Shown here: piece by piece, positions 55,101 to 63,729 of the stretch
How positions within the stretch are numbered: the stretch's first letter is position 1
How the letters are laid out: every line of letters begins with the position of its first letter
NCBI GenBank assembly: GCA_965178125.1
Contig: OZ237750.1
Location: 1,054,001-1,118,000 of the forward strand
Reading direction: 5' to 3'
Length of the DNA stretch: 64,000 nucleotides
Source of the DNA: Bilabrum cf. latius
Taxonomy: Eukaryota; Bigyra: Bicosoecida; Bigyra; Bicosoecida
The notes under the pieces: generated by a model
Told to the model about the DNA's origin: nothing
The model's database searches: none
What the model saw: the letters and a program-made list of their open reading frames with translations, nothing else
Made by a program: the position numbers and the translations under genes

Positions 55101-58100
55101 TTCTCCTCCTCACCGGCACCCTCGGCATCCTCGGCCTTGTTCTCTTCCTCACCGGCACCCTCGGCCTTGTTCTCCTCCTCACCGGCACCCTCGGCACCCT
55201 CGGCCTTGTTCTCCTCCTCACCGGCACCCTCGGCACCCTCGGCCTTGTTCTCCTCCTCACCGGCACCCTCGGCCTTGTTCTCCTCCTCACCGGCACCCTC
55301 GGCACCCTCGGCCTTGTTCTCCTCCTCACCGGCACCCTCGGCACCCTCGGCCTTGTTCTCCTCCTCGCCAGCACCAGCACCAGCATCTTCCTCCTTCGGC
55401 AAGCTGTTCTCAGGGTCCGCCCCAGAAGCGCTCTGCAGCCAAGTCCTCGCCGACCGGAACCTCTGCATCAGGGAAGGCTGAGACTACCCCGGGCCCGTCT
55501 GCTCGTCCTGCGCCTTCATGAGCGCCAGCTGGCTGGAAATACCGGCCATCGCGCCCTCATCACCGGATGCCACCTTCGTAGCGGCAGCTGCTGCGTCTTG
55601 CGCCGCGCTCTTGGAGGCATCCACGGCGGCGCGGAGAGCGTCCAGCTCCGACCCCGGCCCCGCCAACTCGTCCAGCACGCTCCCAGCAGCAGCTTCGTCT
55701 TCTGCATCGTCCTCTCCCACAGGGACAGGGGTAGACCCGTCGATGGCAGCCACTGCTCGGGTGAGCTTCCGGCTGACGCGGGCCATGAAGTGCACGTAGT
55801 GTGCCTCAGCGGTGGCGAGGTCGTGGAGAGCTCGAGCGGCGCGGCTCTGTGCGATGGCGCTGTGAAGGGCAGCCTCCACCTCGTGCGCGGGGGCATGCTG
55901 CTTCTCGGCCCTCGTGGCGTCCTGTACCGCCTTGCCCGCCAGGCGCATCTGGGCGGCCAGCTCGCGGGCTGACCGAGCCGACCTGCGTCGAGCCTCCGCC
56001 AGTCGCTGCTCCGCCACGGCCTATGCCACATCCGCTTCGTGTCGGGCGTCCGTCTTGACGCCCTCCAGGTGCCGGCCAGCCATGCGTGCCTGCCGGTCCG
56101 CCTCCACCGCAGCCTCCTCTAGCTTAGCCGCCTTGCGCTTGAGCGCAGCCGCTTCCTGGCTCCGCTGCTGGGAGGTCTAAAGTTGACGGATCACGTCTTC
56201 GGAGGCGGCGTCCCAATCAGTGCTGTCAGCTCCTGCATCGGCGGCCAACACATTGGCAGTGGCAGGGGCAGAGGCATCCAGGTCGCCAAAGGCCTCCTCC
56301 GGCGTGGGCGCAGCGGCTGCAGGTTCCTGGCCGGTCGCATCACCGACTGCGACCCCACCTTCCTCTTGATCGGCGACGGGCTCCTCTAGCCCACCCCTGA
56401 GCTGCGCGAGAATGGAACCTTCCGTATCCACCCCATCAGGCGTGTATGGCTCTTCATCGCCTGCAGATGGCAACACGTCCAGCTCCCCTCCTGCCACCGC
56501 GTGCGACTTCACTCCTAGCGCCTCCGACGCGCCATCCACAGCTGAATCAGCAGCTGTTCTCAGGTGGCTCTGCACCTGCGCGCTGGCTCCCTCCGCTGAT
56601 GACACAGCAACGTGTGCATCCCGAAGCGCCTTGAGCAGGTCGGCCTTGGCGGCGTCTGCAGCTGCCCTTGTGCTTGCTGCGGTCTTGAGCTTGGCCTCGA
56701 GGTCGGCCTGCGCGCTGGCCACGCTGCGCCTCCAATTTCCTATGGTGCGGTCGATCTGCTCCCCAATTCGCTTCTCCGCCTGCTGCTCGGCGGCCTTGTA
56801 GGCCTCAGGAGCCGCCGAGGGGGCGGGGGTGGGCGACGAGCTGCCTGCCTGCTGCGAATCTTCGCCGGCAGGAGCTGCCTCCTAGCTGGCGCCTTCCACC
56901 GTCAGATTGGTAGATGCCGCGTCAGCCTCAGCCTCAGAGGCCTGACCTCCTCCTCCCGCTGAGGCTGGTGTTGAATCTTCCTGCTGCCCTTGTCCCTGCC
57001 CCTCTGCGCCACCGGGCTCTGGTGACTTGCCACCGATTACAGAGGGCTCTTTGCCATCAGAGGGCTCTTTGATTTGAGATGCCTGGCTGATGGGAGGAGA
57101 GCTACCATCGGCACCAGCACCAGCACCAGCACCAGCACCGGCACCGGCACCGGCATCGGCACCAGGTGCACCGTCCATTCCCGAGGCGTGCTCTTCTTGC
57201 TCCGGGTCCTACTGGGCCCCGATGCCTTTCTCTTGCGATTCGGTCTCTTGCACGCCGCCCTGTTCAGATGCTGCCGAGGCAACCGCTTGCTATGGATCGC
57301 CTTCCCCTTCCTCTGCTTCGCCGCCTGCCTCCTCGGCATCGGGAGTCGCATTTTCCTCTGCCTGAAGGGCGCCTGCTGCCCGCAGGGCGTCTTCCTTCTG
57401 CCGCGCTGCAGCACTGGCTGCATCTTCTGCCTCCTTCCGTTTAGACAGGGCTTCCTTCTGGGCCTCCTGGGCCACTCGCATGGCCTCCTTGGCCTCTGCC
57501 ATCTGGGCATCAGCCTCTGATAGGACTGAGTTGGCCTCAGATTCACGCTCCTCCGCAGCCTCTGCAGCTGCTAGTGCCTGCTGCTAGACTTGCTACTCGT
57601 GCTCCTGCTACTCTGCTCTGGACTACGCATCTTCCATCTCGGCCTGTCGTTGATCGACTGCATCGCGCTGCTACTACTCGTTCCTATTGGGGAGCTCCGT
57701 CGCAGACTGTTCGTCAGCACCAGTCTAAGCATCTCCATTGTCAGTTTCTTGCTCATTATCGGCGCTGCTGTCAGTATCCTCTTCATCTCGTCGTCGGGTA
57801 CCAACGGAGCTTTCTGCGACAGCAACAGCATAGCGAGAGATCATCGAAGTCAACAACAACATCAGCACCGATCGAAACAAACGAGATCTGCGAAATTTTT
57901 CTCACTAATAAAGCTGAGCTCTTCAGATGCCACTGTTAAGAGCTGCATCGCAGAAGGCATTGGGAGGCCTGCGAATGAATTGGATTGAATATCTAGAAAG
58001 GGGGATTCAATAGGACTTGCAAGACAAACAGAGCTCACATACGATCGCAACTGTTAGTTTCACGCGAACTCACGGGATCCTCTCAGCGAAACGGGCTCAG

Positions 58101-58167
58101 CAAACCCAGCACAAGCTAGCAATGCAGCGGCTACCACGCATCCCAGCGCTTGCAGCGGCACTCGCAT
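52154..58167 (-). CDS. Secreted, highly acidic repeat and coiled-coil protein
   Basis: Exon 1 58074-58167, intron 57814-58073 (260 bases, GTGAGT...CGCAG), exon 2 52154-57813; 1,917 residues; TGA stop. Exon 1 encodes a typical signal peptide (QALGCVVAAALLACAGFAEP). No family was recognised. The protein is Glu/Ala/Gln-rich with helical, heptad-like segments (about 57500-57290, 56720-56180, 56010-55500) alternating with Gly/Ala runs. At its centre is a tandem array of about twenty 10- or 13-residue units (54618-55372). A Cys-containing segment (about 53120-53250) follows. At least 22 TAGs are in frame, seven within the first 80 codons of exon 2. It could be a cell-surface or extracellular matrix component; that is inference from signal peptide, repeats and charge. 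Opposite-strand ORFs over the repeats are shadows. Confidence 0.75.
54618..55372 (-). repeat. Tandem 30/39-bp coding repeat (EEENKAEG units)
   Basis: About twenty copies of EEENKAEGAG (30 bp) or EEENKAEGAEGAG (39 bp), some with Asp replacing Gly (EEENKAEDAEGAG). The two lengths interleave in a partly periodic order (13-13-10), suggesting a higher-order unit expanded by unequal exchange. Copies are almost identical at the DNA level. Confidence 0.9.
57108..57168 (-). repeat. Hexanucleotide GCACCA/GCACCG repeat encoding Gly-Ala run
   Basis: Roughly ten tandem hexamers on the plus strand encode an alternating Gly-Ala stretch of the secreted acidic protein. Confidence 0.8.
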
Positions 58168-58648
58168 GGTGATCAGTCCTGCTTACTCTTTCCCGGTGCC
58201 CAAGATGCTTTAAAATATCGTGTTACTCCAAAATTCTGCTGCGTATTGGAGAAGGCGGTTCACCAAGCCAATGGTTTGCCTCCCTAGGCGGATAGCCAGC
58301 GCTGTACAGAAATACAGAAAATACAGAAATACATTGTTGGGTAAAGATTCCGCTGTATACAGAAAATACATTGTTGGGTAAAGATTCCACAAGCACCCAG
58401 ATGCACCGTTGCCCCCGAAGGAGTTCGAGTGATCACCTGAATCCAGAGGAGTCCTCAAACAAGGACTACAAGACCCCCGACCCTTTCAGCTGTGGGATTT
58501 CTCTTTGTTGCGTGTGTTTAACGAAAATGTCGCGCATTGTTGCGAGCAAGTCGAGCACCACAATCCGATTAAATTTGGCCTCGCAGTAAAACCTTCAACA
58601 CCAAGTTGTGCATATTTCGGGAGCGGCTGCTCGTCCGACGAAGCTATC
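58168..58648. other. Divergent intergenic region with a short direct repeat
   Basis: 481 bases between the secreted acidic protein (leftward) and the RRM protein (rightward). It holds A-rich CAGAAATACAGAAAATACAG-type sequence and the direct repeat listed separately. An ORF from 58505 runs in frame into the RRM gene; its upstream part has no conserved sequence, so I start that gene at ATG 58649. Confidence 0.45.
58330..58388. repeat. 22-bp direct repeat in intergenic DNA
   Basis: TACATTGTTGGGTAAAGATT plus CC occurs at 58330-58351 and again at 58367-58388, separated by 15 bases, with A-rich flanks that are also similar. Could be a duplicated regulatory element or replication slippage product. 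Confidence 0.8.
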
Positions 58649-59831
58649 ATGTCAAAGCTGTACCTGGGCCAATTGAGGCCTGATATAACGCAAAGGGAGA
58701 TTGAGGATGCATTCGCAAAGTTTGGGCCGATCGACAACCTTTGGATTGCAAGGAAGCCACCAGGTTTTGCATACCTGACATACGCTGAAGAAAAGGATGC
58801 CGCTGAGGCTATGAGAGTCATGGATGGAGCAGACGTTGGAGGCCGCCCGTGAGTGTCAAGTTTCAACGAGAAAGTGTTGCGAATTATGACCTGTCGCAAT
58901 TGAATGTGGCTCCCACAACTGTTCATTTTGACGCAGCGTGCGAGTTGAGGTTGCAAAAGCAGGAAAAAAGGAACGGCGGCCTCGTGGCCGTCCAGGGCCT
59001 GGTTACGGTGGAGATCGGGGTCCGCCGCCGCGCCGGTTTGATGACGCCCCTCGAGGAGGGCACTACGCACCTCGATATGACGACCGTGGTGCACCACCCC
59101 CCAGATATGACGACCGTGGTGCACCACCCCCCAGATATGACGACCGCGGTGCGCCGCCTGCGAGGTATGACGACCGCGGCGCACCGCCTGCGAGGTACGA
59201 CGACCACGGTGCGCCGCCTGCGAGGTACGACGACCGCGGTGCGCCGCCTGCGAGGTATGACGACCGCGGTGCGCCGCCTGCGAGGTACGACGACCGCGGC
59301 GCGCCGCCTGCGAGGTACGACGACCGTGGCGCGCCGCCTGCGAGGTACGACGACCGTGGCACGCCGCCTGCGAGGTACGACGACCGCGGCGCGCCGCCTG
59401 CGAGGTATGACGACCGCGGTGCGCCGCCTGCGAGGTACGACGACCGCGGCGCGCCGCCTGCGAGGTACGACGACCGCGGTGCGCCGCCTGCGAGGTACGA
59501 CGACCGTGGTGCGCCGCCTGCGAGGTACGACGACCGTGGTGCGCCGCCTGCGAGGTACGACGACCGTGGTGCGCCGCCTGCGAGGTACGACGACCGTGGC
59601 GCCCCGCCTGTTGATGGAAGTGCTCCACCCGCCAGGTACGACGATCACGGCGCTCCTCCTGCACGCGAGGTCGGAAGGGAGGCTGTCGAGGTGATTTTGC
59701 CAACTTCAACAGATCCAGCTGGTGGAGAGCGTGACTTCAGAAGAGCACCACCTGACAGGGACGGGGACTTCAGAAGGGCACCAGCTGACAGGGATGGATC
59801 AGCAGTGGCTCCAGACGGAGGTCTGCACTGA
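58649..59831 (+). CDS. RRM RNA-binding protein with RYDDRGAPPA repeat array (SR-like)
   Basis: Exons 58649-58848 and 58937-59831, intron 58849-58936 (GTGAGT...CGCAG, phase 2), 364 residues, TGA stop. The RRM occupies residues 1-75: RNP2 KLYLGQLRP, RNP1-like PPGFAYLTY, and the final strand VRVEVAKAG. This is the layout of small SR splicing factors (SRSF3/7 type), but the RS tail is replaced. After a basic Arg/Gly/Pro linker come about 19 copies of the decapeptide RYDDRGAPPA, then an acidic/Arg tail with two copies of RDGDFRRAP-like sequence. Arg/Tyr/Gly repeats of this kind promote phase separation in other RNA-binding proteins; that is inference here. There is no in-frame TAG. All other frames over the array are also open because the unit is a multiple of three. 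Confidence 0.85.
59073..59611 (+). repeat. Tandem 30-bp coding repeat (RYDDRGAPPA)
   Basis: About 18 consecutive 30-bp units plus one degenerate outlier near 59637. The first two or three encode PPP between units, the rest PPA. Nearly all differences are third-base changes (for example GGT/GGC, TAT/TAC), showing selection on the protein with ongoing homogenisation. Confidence 0.92.
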
Positions 59832-60070
59832 GCCATTCCATTTACACGGCAGTGTAATTCGATGGCGGCCGACGAGTCATTGATTCGGAGAAACCCGGTA
59901 CACTGCACCGCACTACACTTGCCAACCGACACAAGACTGGTACCTGCGGGTAACCAGCTTACGACGCAAGTCATTCGCCGCTGCTGTTGATTTTCTTCAG
60001 GTACAACTTAGGCTGCTCCATCGCGTGGCCTCCTTCGCCCAGCAAACGCCGCGACAGCGCCATCACCACA

Positions 60071-60795
60071 TTATTGGCGCCCGGATCCGCTGCCACTGCC
60101 TTCGCCAGGCTACTCCGGCCCCAGCACGCCCTTCTTCAAGATGATATTTCCGTACAGTGCCGACTCGCCGGTCGCTACGACGCAGTACGCCTGTTTCGCT
60201 CGCTCGTAGAAAGCAAATCGTTCCACCTGATCGAACGGGACGGCCCGGCCCTCAGCTTCGTCGACAATACTTCGGTAGTCCGCCCAAATAGGAGTTTGCA
60301 TGCCCTAGTCAACGTGCATCTACATCATCTGCATCAGAGTGCACGGTGTGCTCGAATCGTCGAGCGGCATTAGCTCAAGGATACCTCGAAGGATCTTCGG
60401 GATGCCGTGTCCGTCGGCTCTGATCACGCCACCAGGCGTGCAAGCACCGACCGACTCGCTCGGAAAGTTGGCATCCGCCAACACAATTTCATCTCCTGCG
60501 GCACGTCGAGTGTAATAATTCCACCCACTGGCACTGATATGCACAGACTGCAGCGGCACGGAATCCATCCGGGCATCCCAAATGTGGCAAGCCCACCATG
60601 GACAACACATGATAGAGTGATATGATTCTCGTTTACAGTCGTGGGTACAGTACATTCCTAGTTTTCTTTGGATGCCGAGTCGGTAATACCGACTCGGTAC
60701 TGAAACACAAGCGCGATCTTACCGTGTCCAGCTCTTGCAAGCATGTATAGAAGCCGGGGAGAGAGAACACGAGGAATACGTTTAAGAATCGTCAT
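60071..60795 (-). CDS. FUOM: L-fucose mutarotase (RbsD/FucU family)
   Basis: Exon 1 60723-60795, intron 60496-60722 (227 bases, GTAAGA...CCGCAG, phase 1), exon 2 60071-60495; 165 residues; stop TAA. The start [20 protein letters not shown] leads into [14 protein letters not shown], where the intron splits GHG and carries the family's catalytic His. Then come [27 protein letters not shown] and the C-terminal [20 protein letters not shown] with [12 protein letters not shown]. All are strong matches to animal FUOM and bacterial FucU. The enzyme interconverts alpha- and beta-L-fucose so that salvage enzymes can use it. TAGs 60320, 60305 and 60110 are sense. The first two sit in a loop; the last adds a short Gly/Ser tail. 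Confidence 0.95.
60675..60697. repeat. Perfect inverted repeat inside the FUOM intron
   Basis: CCGAGTCGGTA and TACCGACTCGG are separated by one base, giving an 11-bp-arm hairpin. Each arm contains its own interrupted palindrome CCGA-G-TCGG. It lies 25 bases inside the 5' splice site of the intron. Confidence 0.85.
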
Positions 60796-61054
60796 CGGGA
60801 TAAACTAATCAGAGGCCAAAATGAAATCTTGCAATAGTATCCGCTGTTTTACAAGAGCCCTGGATAATCCGGAACCGAACCACGGCACAACGAACCAACA
60901 TCGGAGTGTGGCCCACCCTCAGCCGCTTCCCGGATAGGTTGAGATTGTACTCGCAGTCGACTGAATACTATTAGGTGTCCTTCAATACTGTGCCCAGTTT
61001 GGATTGGTAACTTTATCTCAGTAGTAGTTGGCTGGGTATCTGGACAGCGATACA

Positions 61055-62896
61055 ATGAGCGAGCTAGCAGACGACCCTCGGATTGGTATTGCCAAGGAAG
61101 CCATATCCAAACTTCGAAGTGCCATCTAGAGGCAGCGGGATAGGGCTCAGCGATTTCAGGTGAACTACTCGCCACCTGACGTATTGAAGGTTTTATCGAA
61201 AACGGAGCTATCTTGCGTCTTGCGCCACGCAAGCGACATTCCGGATGATGTTGCAGAGCTGCTGCAGTCGATGCAGCGGCGGATTGCGGGCGCAGGGAAG
61301 CCTGGCAGGCAAGGTGCCGCGGCAAGCGGTGAAGCGTTGGCTCTCGGATTTGACCCCAATTCAGAAGAGCAGATCAGGCGCCGCAAGGCTAGAGAGGCAA
61401 GATTTGCCGCGAGCGCCCCTTCCAAATAGTTAGGAGTGGATGCTGGAGATGCGGGCGCATTGATGAGGGCGCTTGATAGCTCGGTCACCGGCACGGCGGG
61501 TGCCTCGCACACGACAAGCGCAGACGACCTGGTAGAGCGCGCCGAGCGTGCTGCACAGGCATTGCTTCGCGCACCCGGTGAAGGAGCTGGCAGGGCGCGA
61601 CGAGAGCGAATGCTCTCTGCCCTAGACACGCCCCTGGGTGCGTCCACTGGCAGCAGCAGCGGGTCGTCCTCGAGTGCGGCCACAATCTCTGCCAGTACCT
61701 CCAGCTCCAGCTCTGGCAGCAGTGCCGCGGCAGGTGCAGGGGCAGAGGATGGCACTGACCCTAAGGAGTCGAAGCCTGCGGCGGGCGAGAACGAAGCCGC
61801 ATCTGAATCTGCACCGTCTTTGTCCTCGTCGCCGTCTTCGCCTCACGGAGTTGCCAGTGGTGTTGAGGTTGTGGAGGGCGACGCTGCCGTAGTGTCGGTG
61901 TCGGCGGGTGCACCCGCAGCTGCAGAGGGCTCGGCGAGCGACAAGCCGAAGCCTGAAGCCGCCAGCGATGCTCTGCAGAAAGCACGCGCAGAAGGGTGGC
62001 GGCCGGGCCTCGACTCGGCGGGCATACGCATGAGCGAGGAGGAGCGCAAGGCCCGGGGGATGGCTCTGCTTGGGGGCGGTGCTCCTTTGCGAGACGGGCT
62101 GCTGCTGATGGCGGGGGCCTACCTCTCGGCTGGCACGGGGGATATCCACCGGTTCCTGGGCAAGCACCACGTGAAGCCGGGGGGAATCGAGTGGCTCAAC
62201 GGGGAAAGCGTGGTGTGCTGGTTCCCGGACGAGGGCGCGGCGGGCCGGGCCATGGCATCTCTCAGCCAGCCCGTGCCCGTGGTGGACGGCGTGTCGCGGG
62301 TGCCCCCGGTGTGGAGGGAGGCGGTGCGTCCGCTAGTCAAGGGAAAGACGGACCGCTATGCGACCAAAGGCAAGCGCACCTTCGTGTGGATGCGACCCGC
62401 CACGGAGCACGACTCGGCAGACCGGACCGTGAGGACAAGGGGGGCTGGCTCGCACGGCACCCGCGCTGCGAGAGGGAGGGGGAGGGGGAAGGAGGCAGCC
62501 GGGAGAGGTGGCAGTCGGCGGGAGCGTGGTCGAGATGCAGCGGGCAGGTAGGGGTGGGTGAACGGCCGCAGTGAGGTCCGCCAAACGGCTGGCTCAAGGT
62601 CTGGCCCTGGCTCTGGCCCTGGTAGGGGCAGCGGTGGGCTGTCGCTATCGGAGCGGCTCATGCTGGGGCTCGAGGCATCCAGGCCAGGGACCGCAGGCGG
62701 GGCTTCCTCCGAGAAAAGCAGCTCCAGGAAAAGGAAAAGGGGCAGGGGGTTTGATTCGGGCGATACAGGGGGCAGCGCAGCCCCGGGCCCGCCTGGCGGC
62801 TCCAAGGCGGCCTCCTCGCAGGGCGCCGGCGGTCGCGAGGAGCCTTCAAGAAGATCGGACGAGCCGAGCGCCGCCAAGAAGGTTCGAACGGATTGA
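61055..62896 (+). CDS. Nuclear-type RNA-binding protein, NCBP3-like (tentative)
   Basis: Intronless, 613 residues, ATG 61055, TGA stop; TAGs 61127, 61427 and 62549 are sense. The N-terminal 120 residues are helical and basic, ending SEEQIRRRKAREARF. A Ser/Ala/Glu-rich disordered region follows (about 130-310). A compact domain near 345-420 reads LLLMAGAYLSAGTGDIHRFL, then GGIEWLNGESVVCWFPDEGA and GRAMASLSQPVP. This resembles the atypical RRM of NCBP3, where a helix-strand pair ends in IEWxxDxSxxVxW. It continues with a KRTFVWMRPA strand. The tail is Arg/Gly-rich then Ser/Lys-rich with nuclear-localisation-like clusters such as RKRKRGRG. NCBP3 is a cap-complex subunit for mRNA export. The call rests on one motif region and could be wrong. 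Confidence 0.6.
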
Positions 62897-62968
62897 AATC
62901 CATGCAGGTGCATTGTCCAATGCGTTTGGGTGTGCAAGTGGCAAATCAAATGTTTTGCGTGTATTCAA

Positions 62969-63570
62969 TTACACACGAATCCCGGGCGGCAGAGCATACT
63001 TGCCGGCCACCCTCTGCAGGAACTGCGGGGGAAACGCCGACGAGGGTCTCCACACAAGCAGGGGGAACACGCATCCAATCGCAATCCCGTTGAGCGCGGA
63101 CGATATTCCTCTCACTGCAGCAATGGCAAAAGGGCGAGTCGCTCACGTGGGGCTACTGAAGCAGGCAAGGATAGTGGCCAAGGCAACATGCGGTGCATGG
63201 TCTCACAACGGTACGACAGTTCTCGACGGGATACCATGTTAACTTCATCCGCTGAAAAGGGATTGTACTCGAAATAGGAGTACGAATGTTCTCCAGGGTG
63301 CCACGAAGTGTCCCTGCGTACAAGTTCAAAGTTCACTCGCGTGACAGCCATCTCTGCCACCTTGCAGGCGACTGCGACCCTCAAGGCTGGCCAGACCCGA
63401 ACTCGGTGCTTCATGAACACCCCCAAACCAATCGCAAAACCAGCTACGGATCCAATCAAATGCCTGTGCGTTACGATGCGCCATTTCCGGGAGTCTGCCT
63501 CGCTCGCATCGATAAGCTCGTCTCTGCGCGCATCGTGGAGCACCCTTTGTAACGTTACCTCGTCTGCCAT
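62969..63570 (-). CDS. Small two-pass membrane protein of unknown function
   Basis: Exons 63207-63570 and 62969-63114, intron 63115-63206 (GTGAGA...TGCAG, phase 1), 169 residues, stop TAA. Unspliced, the first exon would run on to a TGA at 63112. The splice instead joins RRELSYR to a hydrophobic second half (RGISSALNGIAIG and CVFPLLVWRPSSAFPP), ending LPPGIRV. The first membrane segment is HLIGSVAGFAIGLGVFM, followed by a basic stretch and SYSYFEYNPF. No TAG is present. I do not recognise the family; a mitochondrial or ER location would fit the size and topology. Divergent from the next gene. Confidence 0.65.
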
Positions 63571-63729
63571 GGCAGAATTAGTTTACGTTCATTCTGCGGC
63601 CAATTTTGTTCGTTCACCTTTTGCTTGGGCCCACTGTGAGGGGATTGGGGTAGCTGTCATCACACGCCATTTTCAGTGGATCACAAGCCTTCTTTCTATT
63701 TGCTGCCCCAGGAAGCCCCAAAGCGACTC

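Noticed and set aside
54618-55372. CRISPR-like array
   Set aside because: Units of 30/39 bp are contiguous without unique spacers and encode a regular peptide in an intron-containing eukaryotic gene.
54575-55972. Plus-strand 465-codon ORF of LLTGTLG repeats, and an RRRTRP frame on the minus strand
   Set aside because: Shadow frames of the 30/39-bp repeat array, whose unit is a multiple of three; only the EEENKAEG frame continues into the coiled-coil gene and signal peptide.
58486-59709. Minus-strand ORFs of 241 and 407 codons over the RYDD array
   Set aside because: Antisense shadows of a 30-bp repeat; they lack starts, domains and conserved flanks, while the plus frame continues an RRM.
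62571-63242. Plus-strand 223-codon ORF across the NCBP3-like gene end
   Set aside because: Overlaps in a different frame and runs antisense into the spliced membrane-protein gene; no domain visible.
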